Of a DNA stretch of 64,000 bases, positions 39,031 through 50,261 are shown one piece after another; positions within the stretch are counted from its first letter, which is position 1; every line of letters starts with the position of its first letter. The stretch spans positions 101,116,701 through 101,180,700 of the forward strand of contig OX104134.1 of assembly GCA_944470555.2 (NCBI GenBank), in the 5' to 3' direction. This stretch comes from Heterobilharzia americana (Eukaryota; Platyhelminthes; Trematoda; Strigeidida; Schistosomatidae). A program made the position numbers and the translations under genes. The notes under the pieces were generated by a model. That model saw only the letters and a program-made list of their open reading frames with translations, did not search any database and was not told the origin of the DNA.

Positions 39031-40955
39031 TGTTCATTTGCTTAGGTTGACGATCTGCGTATTTTATCCTTTAGTACTACGTAACTTTTGCTTTTCCACT
39101 TCCGACCAACATTGATTGCTTAAATGTCAACGCTACCATGCAATTCCCATTATCCTTATCATTACTGGGTTAAATATTATTACTGCTGTCACGGTCCTCC
39201 ATGGTTGGTTTGATGCTTCGCATATGAGAAAACTTATGTACATTGGCGCAAAGCCTGATAGGAGCCAGCCGAAAACAGTGCCGTTCGCTTAAGTATCTTC
39301 TAATTTTCTCAATGAGAATTTTTGACGTACTTTTTCCACGGTGATCAGTCACTGAAGGTATAGTCTGAAACGAGTAGAAATACTGGTACAAGGGATTACT
39401 GTAGCAAACAAAGCAACTATTCGCAAATGTTAATGACATTGCAACTGATAGCAGAGAAGCACAAGTAACTGCCAACGCACACCAGCAAATCACCTTAACC
39501 ACGTGACCACTGGTTAAGGAGCATGACCTCTTGAACGCTGTGTGCCTTTTATCTTTCTTACTTAAATCACGCAAGGTGGGTGGCAGAAGTTGCGCTTCTG
39601 AAAAGCAGTATGCCTCCTACCTTATTGAAGCCACCCAGTTTTCTAGGTCAGCACTACAGTCCTGAAGCTGCCTGAGTGGTTTGAAGCGCCTGGCTGAACG
39701 GTGCAAAAATGTATGAGAAAATGCATAACCTTATATGTAATTTTTCACCGCTTTCGGCTCACGCGTGAGATGTTTCTTCAAGTGCACAATGTAGTCACTA
39801 CAGTTACCCACAGACCCCTAACCTCCATTCAGCACTATGTGATCGCACTTCAACTTGCTCATCAAAATGAAGACAAAAACCAAGATCTTTGGGCTTCGCA
39901 ATTCATACTATGGTAGTAGACGAGTTAGATTACATTAAGCTAGTGGTGTAAGCTGCACTTCTGCTGCTTGCTTTGTGTAATTTTAAGCTCCAATCAACCT
40001 ACTTTGATTTGCGAATATCATTCTCCATAGACAACCCTAGCTCGTTTCCAACTAAGCCCAAGGTCGTAGAGAATATTTTCCATCACATTATCTGGTATAA
40101 GACAAGGTCCGGTGACAGAAGAAGTTTGAAAAGCAGTAGTAGTGGGCAAAGCATGCATTCAGAACACTGAAAATATGATTCTCTCCACAGATTCCAACGA
40201 CGATTAACAAGCGTGACAACACGTGGAGATGAATTGCTCCACGTCAAACGATAGAGAATGTTTTAAGTATTTCGGTAACCTAGCGGTCAGATCCGAAGGT
40301 GTTTTTTGCGATGCGGGAGATGGTTGTGCCTCTGTTGCTAAGTGGACCGTTAAAAGCTAACACTTGAATCTCTTACCAGCCAGATATTTTTTGGGTGGCC
40401 AATTTTCAAGGAAGTGGGACATATGATGTTCAATAACCGTCTTTCAATGAAAACATGAGCGTCCGCTTCACAAGCTTTCCAGCCAGTGCTGCTGCCTCTG
40501 GTCATCCCATGAGGCCACCTACAAAGTGAAGAGATGAGTGAGCTGATTAAATTTTGGTTCAACAGTATCTTTATGAACGCGACAGAAACGAGCGTCTACA
40601 GCCAGAAAAATAGGCTTTTTTGCATTGGATGACTTTTCAGTTTTGGCGGTCTGTGCGCGGCCGAACTCATCCTTCAGCGACCTTGTCCATGCAGATCGGC
40701 CGAAAAGTGGTCCTTCAAACCCTCAGGGGGCTCATGAGTCTGGATAAAACAGTTCGGATAACGCACTGAAGATATTTGGTTGGCAGCCCCTGGTCAATAT
40801 CAACCGTAACTGACCAAAAGACTTGGAGGAGCAAATTGTATCTTCACCGAGCCCAGTTGGACGCAGCGGCGGCTTATGAGTTGTAGAGGACAACTCATGG
40901 TTTACCTCAGTATCTTCTCATGCGCGAAGAGCTAATCTGATAAATCTGACACATT
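39031..40955. other. Unassigned region with one longer minus frame
   Basis: A 134-codon minus frame (39170-39574) has a hydrophobic stretch (VICWCALAVTCASLLSVAMS) that could be a membrane segment. I do not recognise it, and nothing beside it supports a gene. The rest shows no supported feature. Confidence 0.3.
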
Positions 40956-40959
40956 TAAA

Positions 40960-41300
40960 TAGATAATAATAAATAATTAGATATTTTATTCTCAAATTAG
41001 CAGTTTAACATGAGAGAAGCCAGTTTACAGGCATCATTAAATTGGTAACGGTAGAGAAATTTCTAGTAGTTAGGCTGTCCCGAATGATACAGACGGTATT
41101 GCATCGAGGTTTAAAATGATAATAAATGTGACTGCAGGTTATGAACAGAACAAAAAAATATCACTTCACAGTACATTCAGGTTGTTTATAAGTTTCGGTC
41201 TTCTCCACTCGCCATTCATTTTACACAATAAAGTGATACCGAAAGCATGCAATATTCGACGTTTGCGTTGCATGTGGCCTATATGGTTAAACTGGCGGTA
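40960..41300 (-). repeat. Repeat family B, copy 3
   Basis: This is the best-preserved copy. It reads ATTTTATTCTCAAATTAGCAG, AACATGAGAGAAGCCAGTTT, ACAGGCATCATT, GGTTATGAACAGAACAAAA and ACACAATAAAGTGATACCG. On the minus strand it ends in an AT-rich tail (TAATTATTTATTATTATC). Confidence 0.8.
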
Positions 41301-44300
41301 TAGTTCCGTGTTTCGTCAGACAAACGTTCATTTTGACATCAGTTAACATGTTTATAGTGTCGTTGGCCAATAAAACTCACTTCACCGATTTCAGGTAACA
41401 GTAAGTGTTAGCATAACCACATAATCTACGTCAGTATACAAGTCCCCGCATTTCCCACTCGCAGTATAAACTTACTCAGCAATAAAGGCGTAATCCATCA
41501 TGATTAGTTGTTGCTGTGTAAAGGAATACACATCTGAAGGACTATTATCCAATGATGATGGAGTTTTGCAGACAGAATTCGCAATGAAGCATACAGCAAT
41601 ATCAAGGAGGTTTATTGACTGTTGATTGTCTTCGATAAAACGGAGTCAAATGAGGTGAAGTACTGGAGAAGTTTGTTCGCAAACATGTCTCACTTTGAGT
41701 TACTAGGTGAGTTCATCTCTCAGACTTAGTTGTTTGTCCAGATTTTCGCTGCCATTATGATCGTCCAGAAGCCTCAGATCGTTTATTGTAGTTGGGTTTT
41801 CGTACATGGTTGCATCTGGGCTGTTTGTAACTGGACAAGTTCGCTGTGGAACGTTTCAGAAAGTTGAAAATCAATACGGGAGGACTAAATGAAGGATTCT
41901 GTCAATAATTTCTGGTATCAAGTATGGAGTAGTGTGTTCAGTAGGTTGATAATATCGGCGAAAATTATGCTCAAGGTTTTCTCTTCAAACTTAAGCTGAA
42001 AAGAGAAGAAGAAAAGGAAAGCACGAGCAGAAACCGGAGAATGATGTACCACACAAGGCGAAATTGGGAGGAGAAAAAGTCCTATCTTTTTAGAGACACT
42101 CGGACCACATGTACACTTTAAATTATGTATACAAAAATGACTCTCGTGATTTTCCTACGTAAAATGAGTACAAGCTCTTGGATATACCGTGGTTATTTGT
42201 AGACGCGCGGGTTAAACTAACTCTACATCAAGGTGATGTATTGTGCTGAATACACAACCTAAGCTAGTGGAATGGCAGTCAAACGCCCCGTGCAATAATG
42301 TTAGGGTCCATTGGGGAAAAGGTGTTTGGGGTTGGTGGCAGTCTAACATTACACGTTTAGGGGTCCTAGTATGTTTTATTAGCCCAGATCGTACATGCGG
42401 CGACCAAACGGGTGATAGACTCATCATCTGTGAGGAGCTCAGTAAGTGAGGAGCAGAAGATAGACAATGGACCTGCATTACTACATCCTCAGGAAGTCTA
42501 CTCCAGATGTGTGAGAACTCATCGAGGAAGAAATTACCTCGTACACTCGTCTTACAACATCTGAAAATAGTGGCTTGTACTGATTGAGGCTTGGATTATA
42601 TCGCAGTTGAGAGTGAACGGAATAAATGTGAGGGTAGGATGAGGAGATAATTGGCGCTGCAGTAGTAGCGTGGAAATTATTGAGGAAGCAAACGAAATGA
42701 AGTCGATTGTAAGGCGGAAGTTTGAAAGTAGCCACAGGTATTTATGGATAGAAAACGCACTGGTGATTTGTGGGTACAGAACTCAAGCAGTAAGTGGTTT
42801 AATGTTTGATAAGCACGGGCAATGTGTGTTCACGCTGTACTGACGTATACGTGTAGTTCATCGAAAACAGTCGATTCGGCAAGTAGGCTGCGGCGTTGTA
42901 TTCTTTGGACGTGACGTACATTCGAAGAGAACGGGGAGTGGTAGTCTCGTTGCCACACCTCGCATACACAGTACCTATCCGATCCCAAGACAGGAGAGAT
43001 CAGTGGCTCGTGGTTTGGGAAAATAATGAGATCACGACCCTAAATTGAAAGCCAACAAGTGGACACAGGATAGAAAATATCTGGGGGTTCCCTACCAAGC
43101 CTACTGTACCTTGTTTCTGATTGTTGCAGCTGACATGAGAAAAAGGCTAGCAGCCTTCTCCATTTGCCGATCGGCGGTTGTAAAACTCCTCTGACGGATG
43201 AGGTGAAAGTGTTACCAGCAATACTCGGGAGAGTGTTAGGACCGTGGTGCACGAGAATGTTTGCCTTCTTTGTGGCTCCTTGAGCCTAGTGTGAAAACTT
43301 TTAGCCACTGTGTGCAGATTGGGGCATCTTGTAGTTCCCCGAGACATGCCTGTCACTGTTTCAAGTCGGTATTCATCGTAGACTGACATCAGGCTCGTCT
43401 CTGGTCTCATAAGGGAGGAACAGTTATGAAAAAACTATATGCAGCGGTGTATCGGGTCACTGAAGGTCTAAAGTTGCTTCGCAGTGTTCACTTTCTCTCA
43501 TTCTGCAGCAGTCATCAATTTGTCTGTTAATAGTGGCATGTTTTAACCCATAAAGGTTTGAGAAGTTTGACTTCTGGGCGACGTTTCCAGATTCTTCTGT
43601 GACAAGTTGCTTCATCACTTTTGAAACATGAGGTTCAGGTACTCTAGGCGAGTTAAATTAGCTGAACTCGCATTGAGACAGTTGTCGATGCAAACGAGGG
43701 CAAAATCCAAGCCACGCAAAGCATTGATATGAGGTAAAACTTGGGCACTGTGGTCAATTGTAATTCCATTTTAGTCTGTTTATCCGAAATATCAGACAGC
43801 GAAGCGGTGGTATTTACTGGATAACGTTTCGGAGAACATTTATTACCCATACCCATATCATATTCATGTAATCTGACACAAACATGGACGAAGCGTCCAA
43901 AGTGTTATCCGGTAAACGCTACTGTTTCACTACGCGATATTTCTAACGAACGGACTTACATGCAAGGCATTGCTCATAAGCTTTGGGAGGTTTATCCCGC
44001 GTTCCGAAGACCAAGTTTTACGGGCGGAAATTTCAGAAGTCTATAGATAATAATGACGGCCGTTTTCAGGCTATCTTCTGCTGCCGCAGCTACCTGGTTG
44101 TTTGCTCTGAGTCGGTCGAAAAATGCGCTCGTTTCGCATAAAGCAATAAGGGTGAGATGAAATAACTAAACGCCCTTATGAATAATAGTGGCGTTTTAAA
44201 ACCCCTTGCGCTGATATACAGATTTCACTACCCAGATAAGGGTAATCTTAGCGCCAGCCAGACGTTTCGCTCTTTCTGGACTGAGATCACTGAAAGATTG

Positions 44301-44340
44301 CGCGGAAAAATCCAGACACTAGAGGAGAATTAGTTCAGGC
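41301..44340. other. Unassigned GC-richer region
   Basis: Frames of 68-88 codons occur on both strands (42212-42478 -, 43147-43410 -). None is recognised. The composition fits retroelement debris. Confidence 0.3.
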
Positions 44341-44379
44341 CGATGGGATCCGACTAACTTATTTGAATGAACTGGTATG

Positions 44380-44585
44380 TTGTAAATAGGATAGTGGGTT
44401 TGCGAATGATGACCATCTAATGGGTGGGACATATACGAATAACCGCGCTAACTCGTTTGCAGCTGGCGTGTGCAAACGGTGGAATCACCTCCCTGGAGTT
44501 GCCTCAGCCCCATATCCTAGTACTTTTAAAAGGAGGTTGAATGCACAGTCAGAATCCAGTGTGTTGCAGGTGAGCTACACTTAGT
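44380..44585 (+). pseudogene. Non-LTR retrotransposon C-terminal fragment
   Basis: One frame reads NNRANSFAAGVCKRWNHLP, then GVASAPYPSTFKRRLNA and a stop. This is the hallmark C-terminal pattern (RVV..WN.LP......S...FK..L) of CR1/Jockey-type reverse transcriptases. No catalytic part remains. Confidence 0.65.
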
Positions 44586-45089
44586 AGGCTTCCCATTATC
44601 CAACAGACCATGGATAGGAGCACTGCGAGTATAGGGCGTTCAATTAATAACGGATTATCCCTGGCATCCCTGGTTTTTCGGCACCACAGAGACAGCTGTT
44701 CCAGTTCCACATTAAACGATGTTTTCTATTTGGACAGTTGTAGAACTCAAGAAACCATTACTCACTACCTCTAGAACAATAATAGGTTGGCACTTGATTC
44801 TATAAATGCAAGATGCTACACTTAAAGCACGGTACATGCCATGTATTTAGCCTCAACTGCACGGAGCTTAAAACATCAGTGAGGGAGAAGGATATGGGCT
44901 TCTTAGTCCTCTAAGACTGAAAATCCTATGGCAGCTGCGGCAGAAATGTACCCCGTGAAAACTTGGCGCTAGTAATTTTCAGAAGAACTTCCGGACATTC
45001 CCACCGTAGATGCTAACACTTAATTATCGACGGTTTCATAGCCTCATGTGGAGTTTAGGACTATCGTATTCCCTTTTCTCCACAGAAGG

Positions 45090-45470
45090 ATAAATTAAAC
45101 TTACAACGCATCGAGAGGTGTTCGACTAAATCTGCTTGCGTAATTAAGCCTAAAACATATGGAGAACGAATGGTTGCGCCAAAGCTATATCTCCTGGAGT
45201 ACAGAAGGCTTGAGAAACTTGATAGCGCACGAAGTCTTGAGTACAATTGGACACCCACTTCTTCACTTATTGGATCCCAGTTGCAGCACCGGTCTCAGAG
45301 GACAAATACAAAAACTAAGCCTACCGCACAGTAGGTTAGAGTTGTTAAACCCTGGAATGCTGTTCTTGAGGAAGTGATCCAGGCCACTTGATCTGAATCC
45401 TTTAAACGCCCGCTTCATACGCACTTGAAATATGAGTGAGATTCGCTTAGGAGTAAATAATTTTTAAAAT
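45090..45470 (+). pseudogene. Non-LTR retrotransposon RT C-terminal fragment
   Basis: Across two frames one reads EYRRLEKLD, LEYNWTPTSSLI, RGQIQKLSLPHSRLE, RVVKPWNAVLEEVIQAT and SFKRPLHTHLKYE. This order matches the end of CR1-like reverse transcriptases (YRRLRGDL, HS R...F..RVV..WN.LP, SFK..L..HLK). Frameshifts and stops make it non-functional. It lies back to back with the minus-strand CR1 copy that starts near 45480. Confidence 0.65.
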
Positions 45471-45479
45471 TTTAACCAG

Positions 45480-47065
45480 CCCCCCCTTTCTGTCCCTTCA
45501 ATTTAACACAGGTTATCAAAAGCAATCAATAGCTTTCCAGTTTCCAGTTATAAGGACAGTAGGCCAGTTGACCTGTGTTGATCCTTACAGAGGATGCCTC
45601 TGTGAAGACCCCGTTTATCCTTGAAGGGATTGGCAGAGGGTGCCGATGCTACTTACCGAGGTGAGGAGTTCCAGACATTGACGACACGATGGGAGAAACA
45701 CGGATTCCTACTAAGTTGATTTGACTGCCATCGGAGATTTTAAGTCCTAGCAGGGTAGAAAAGATAGGACACATCAGTACCGAAGTCATTATTAAGAATA
45801 TGAGGTGCCAGTATGAGATCACCTCGTTTCCTACAATAAGACAATGGGAATAAGTTTAGCTAATCTAGTCTTTCCTCATAGGACAGATTCGAAAGGCCTG
45901 CCACGAGCTTAGTTCCTACCCTTTGAACACACTCGAGTGCGTCAGCATCCATTTTGGGAAGTGGGCCAGCCGCGTGAGTGCAGCATTCCAAGTGAGGTCT
46001 AATGTAAGTAGAATAGAGTATTCTGAATATGTCCTGATCAGAAAATTTGGAAGCCCTGTGGAAGGACTATAACACGCGGAAGCCCTTTGCTGCAGCTGCA
46101 TTACAGTTTGCCGAGGTTTTCAAATCATGACTAATGATGACGCCCAAGTCTTTTGGTTCAGAGACTGGGAGTAGTGGTGTACCATCAAAGGAATACTGGA
46201 AACAGTTGCTGTGACCAATGTTCATAATTGCACTTCAGTTAGAGTTGATTTCCAGGCACCAACGTTTGGACCAACCTACTAGTTCACATAAATCCGGTTG
46301 AAGTGCATACCCATCTGCATCACTGCGTATGGCTCCTCAAATCTTTATATCATCGGCAGATAACGGTACCGAAGGGTTGAGCGTATTTGGCAATTAGTTG
46401 ATATACAACAAGAGATGTCGTGGACCCAGAGTTGTTCCTCGAGAAATTCCACTCATCACATGTTTCCACCTGGATAGTATCCCATTCACCCTTACTCTTT
46501 GCCTTCTATCATGCAGAAAGCCCCTAATCCAAGCTTGCAATGAAGCACCAAACCCGAAGGAGGAGAGCCTTCCTGGTAATTCCACATGTGACACTTTGTC
46601 GAATGCCTTACTGAAGTCTATAAACGTGGCATTTATTGGTAGCTTGTAATCACGGGTTGCAACCCATTCCTCTCTTGCACCAAGGAGGTTAGTTGGACAG
46701 GAGTGTCCAGTACGAAAACCGTGTTGTCAAGGTGTCAAGGGGCTGGTTGGTTCAACATGTTTAAGTACCTTATGACGAATCATCTGTTCTAAAACCCTTA
46801 TAGCTGTTTAGGCCCACAAGGTGATAGTTAGACACCAAATGACGACTACCGGCTGATTACAGCATCCCCCAGCCTCTAGGGAGGCGAGTCTGAGTTAGGG
46901 ACACATTGAGAAGGTTCGTGACCGGCCAGAAACCTCGCCACCAATGAACCCCACCAAAGGTTTTTCGGATCCCGTACAAAATGTTCGGCCCGTTGTGTTT
47001 AGGCCTGTTCGACTCCCTAATAACACAAGTCTGGAACCAATTTCCTCGACTTACACCGGTCATAA
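45480..47065 (-). mobile_element. CR1-like retrotransposon, RT and 3' end, copy 1
   Basis: On the minus strand the reading order starts with a linker with VTNLLNVSLTQTRLPRGW (about 46930), then AIRVLEQMIRHKVLKHVEP and FIDFSKAFDKVSHVELPG. SGISRGTTLGPRHLLLYIN, SADDIKI (YADD motif, Tyr to Ser), GVIISHDLKTSANCNAA, RPHLECCTHAAGPLP, LSYCRKRGDLILA and FSHRVVNVWNSSP follow. Premature stops interrupt it, for example after LLLYIN and after SADDIKI. The 3' noncoding end runs to about 45480. Bases 45767-46794 are identical to the second copy at 50073-50157 plus 53113-54070. Confidence 0.85.
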
Positions 47066-47069
47066 ACCA

Positions 47070-48355
47070 TACCTCACACCCACAGTAAAGAAGAGGTGCA
47101 CGTGCCGTGAAAAACTAAGTAATCACATACTTGTGAGAGACAGAAACTCACCAGTTACACCAGCACACCTCACTGTTGAGTCCTGTCACGTCCGAGACAC
47201 AGGTAGTGCATCGTCTAGCAAACTGAATACCATAAATTCTTCCCTTCATCGAGGCTTAAGAGACATGGTAAGTTACTTGGCAAGCCACGGTAGCCTTTTT
47301 ACGCTCCTACTTATCCATGCCTGCTTGTCACTCGGTAAAACGTCTGACCTAAGAACAATAGTTTCACTAACTAAACCCACTGCATTGCTAGTTACTGAAT
47401 CATGGTGTACTGACTCTATCCTAGATATGGACGTGTGCAGATGGTTATACTCTGCATCGCCATAATCGTGACCACAAGCATGTTGGAGGCTGTTTGATCT
47501 ATATGTGTAGCCTTGCTACTTCAAATACGATTGAAGATGATATCTTTAGTGATCTGCTGGACTCGCTTTAAGTCATTATATACGGTACCAACTACAAAAT
47601 CCAAGTAGCCCGGGTGCATAGAGCGCCATGTTCAACAAACGAAAATGGTGAACTGGTGGCTAGAGCATTTGCTCACGCGGAGTCCCTCACTGTTGACTTA
47701 AACCTGACTGCAGGCGACTTCAACCTCTCTGAAGTTAACTAGGAGGTCGGTCGCTGCCCACAACGCTTTGATGAAATACTTGCTGTCATAGATATCCATG
47801 GCTGGAAGCAATACATCCAGCAACCCACGAGTGGAGATAGTATACTGGACCTTGTCCTTTGCTGTGAAGTCATCCTTGTCACTACCATCGTTAGTAGGGA
47901 ATTCTCTGACAGTGACCATAAAATGATTTCTGTTGCTAACTAATTCTTTCCTCTAATGAGAAAAAAGGCAATCTTCGAATTATACTCGGCATCGAGGCTA
48001 CAGGGGTACATAATGGAAAGTACTCATCGAGCTCCCCAGATGCTCTCTATGGGACGACTACTTTACCACAGCCTCATTAACAGGCACACTCACTTTCTAT
48101 AGAAACTTAGGCCTATGTCTAGATACTGTTGCTCCTGTGAAAACGGTTGGGGTTTATAAGGAGCTAGGCCCGTATATCAGTAAAATATCCTGTAATAACC
48201 TTAAAAAAATTATCCTCACGATACCACTCGTCGAAACAATTCATGTCACTGCACTCAGTTCACGAGAATTACGAATCTATTAGGACACCACGCACAAAAC
48301 ATGCGGAAAAAGAAGAGAGTGTTGCTTTCAAAAGTGACTCTAGAATACACAAGTT
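47070..48355 (+). pseudogene. Non-LTR retrotransposon endonuclease region
   Basis: In the plus direction KPTALLVTESWCTDSILDMD (from about 47370), GGGCLIYMCSLATS, RVHRAPCS, VDLNLTAGDFNLSEVN, RCPQRFDEILAVIDIHGW and SDSDHKMISVAN appear. These are the E-containing TE.W, GDFN and SDH motifs of apurinic-type endonucleases of CR1/Jockey-like elements. Several stops and frame changes occur. The frame opening at 46944 overlaps the end of the neighbouring minus-strand element and is not all coding. The RT part at 48640-49425 may belong to it. Confidence 0.65.
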
Positions 48356-48364
48356 GATACTCCT

Positions 48365-48600
48365 TTACAATGATAATAATAGTGATAATAATAAATTTTT
48401 ATTCTCACATTAGCAATTTAACATGAGAGAAGCCCGTTTACAGACATCGTCACATTGATATATGTCGAAAAATCTGCAAGATTTTGCGCGTCCTGAATTG
48501 CAGAGAGGGGAGGTCATTTGGCTATATCAAAAACGTCGAATAGCGGTTACGGGACAAAGAAAGTACCACTTTCAGCGTATGCGGTGTGTCAAAGTGAAGG
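48365..48600 (-). repeat. Repeat family B, copy 4
   Basis: TTTTTATTCTCACATTAGCA, ACATGAGAGAAGCCCGTTT and ACAGACATCGTCAC match the family B end. Flanking TAATAATAG/TAATAATAA repeats form its tail. It lies between an endonuclease-bearing and an RT-bearing fragment, so it probably is an insertion that split or replaced the middle of that element. Confidence 0.65.
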
Positions 48601-48639
48601 TATTGAAAACTCCGATTCCCATGTAATGAATTTAATATG

Positions 48640-49425
48640 ACAGATACCAGATACTAATTTTATCAAGTATGCTGACGACCTAGCGATTTCTATTCCAGTA
48701 AACTCTTCTTTGGATTGCTCGAAATTAAATGAATTCTTGTCTGAAGTTGGTAAATGGTCTCTCTTAAATGGTCTCAAACTAAACCCCTCTAAACATCAGA
48801 CCGTTAATTTTAGCCTCAGGCGTAAACAAGACTTATGTGAGCTGCTTAAATCTCATGACGCCTGCTGCATCAATGGTATTTCTGCAGAAAGTAAATCGAG
48901 TGTGAACTGTCTTGGGTTGTGTTTTACTTCTGACCTTTGTTGGTCGTCCCATAATTTATTGACTTGTAAAAAAGTCTTTCGTTTAACTTATTGCGTGAAG
49001 AAATTGAGGCTTTCCGGTATAACTCAACTGCTTCTTTTAAAATTTGTTAATTCCTGCATTTTACCTATTCTAAATTTTTCCTCACTAGTCTTTCCTGGTC
49101 TTCTTTAAAAGGACTATGTTATGTTGCGTAGAGCTTTGAAGGCCGTCAGTGGTGTGTCTCTGGCTCAGTCGATTAACACTGTATTTGATCGATATGTCAA
49201 TTCCTGCAAGCTACTAGCTACAGAAATTTTAACTGACAGTGAGCATCCGCTTCATTTACAGCTCTCTCCATGTATCTCCTCAGGGAGGACAAAGAGAAAC
49301 TACATAAGACTGTATGCTCGTACAGCTAAGTACAAGAGCTTGACTGTACCTTATCTTGCGCGCATATTTTGTGAGGAAAAAAGTGTTAGAATAGAAATCA
49401 CACATCAACTTTGCAACAGTTAAAA
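48640..49425 (+). pseudogene. Non-LTR reverse transcriptase, C-terminal half
   Basis: FIKYADDLAISIPV (about 48656-48700) carries the catalytic YADD. It is followed by WSLLNGLKLNPSKHQ, VNCLGLCFTSDLCWSSH, KFVNSCILPILNFS, a stop (49106-49108), LRRALKAVSGVSLAQS and a tail to 49423. The order is that of palm, thumb and connection of a non-LTR RT. The palm N-terminus is absent. One stop separates two otherwise open frames, so the copy is younger than most here but dead. Confidence 0.7.
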
Positions 49426-49739
49426 ATATCGTTTCAATAATTTAACTTACAATGTAAAACTTTCTCATTCTTAATATTCTTCGCATAAAACATTTCAACA
49501 GGCTGCAAAGGAGTGCGTATACACCTATATTTTATTGTTATTGCAACGTATATTACGTTGAGAATTCCAAGTTGTTTGGAATGAAGTGAATTATCATCAT
49601 TATTATTATTTACAAACACCGCCCATCTGATAATTTTGAAAGTTTACAGAATAGTATCCGGAATTATATAACTCACATAGCATAAACTTATTAAAACTTG
49701 CAGGAAATCAAGAGAGGGGCACGGATTTCTGTCTGTCAC
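49426..49739. other. AT-rich junction sequence
   Basis: This lies between the RT fragment and the next CR1 copy. It probably contains the 3' noncoding part of the former (ATTATCATCATTATTATTATT near 49590). No gene is seen. Confidence 0.35.
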
Positions 49740-50157
49740 TGCAGAGAAAGGCTCCATTATCAACAGCAAAAGCGCTCAATGCTCGAAGTTTGCGTTAAAA
49801 TCAGCTGACGTTGTTGGTCCTGTTTTCGATAATAAGGATAGTAGGCCAGTTAATCTATGTTAATCCTTGCAGTAGATATCTCCGCGGAGTTCTAATTTCT
49901 CTTTGAATGCGATGACAGAAGGTGCTGATACTACTTGCTGTGGTAAGGAGTTCCAGACACTGACGACACGATGGGAGAAACGCAGATTCACGTTAAGTTG
50001 ATTCGATCACGGTTCTACAATTTTCTTGTGATGCCCTTGGATATAGTCAGTCCTAGCAGGGGTGGAAAGATGGGACACATCAGTACCGAAGTCATTATTA
50101 AGAATATGAGGTGCCAGTATGAGATCACCTCGTTTCCTACAATAAGACAATGGGAAT
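49740..50157 (-). mobile_element. CR1-like retrotransposon copy 2, 3' end (segment 1 of 2)
   Basis: On the minus strand it carries the RT C-terminal pattern (RVVSVWNSLP-like, about 49920-49975) and a 3' noncoding end. It aligns with 45540-45851. The two copies differ clearly up to 50072, then are identical from 50073 to 50157. The element continues on the far side of the RTE insertion at 53113. Confidence 0.8.
50143..50157. repeat. Target-site duplication, left copy
   Basis: TAAGACAATGGGAAT is repeated at 53113-53127. The uninterrupted site is seen in the paralogous copy at 45837-45851, which proves the insertion. Confidence 0.95.
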
Positions 50158-50261
50158 TTATTATTATTTTTTTTTTAGTCCCTTGGGTTCCTAGTGGAAC
50201 ATAGAGCTTCAGTAGCACGCCTCCAGTGACCTCTGTTCTCTGAGATCTTTTGAACCTGGTT

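Noticed and set aside
39170..39574. 134-codon minus frame with a hydrophobic stretch, possible membrane protein
   Set aside because: One hydrophobic stretch alone is weak, no exon partners were found, and it lies within repeat debris.
46944..47465. A 173-residue host protein
   Set aside because: Its C-terminal part is the start of a non-LTR endonuclease (LLVTESWCTDS) and its N-terminal part is antisense to the neighbouring CR1 polymerase.
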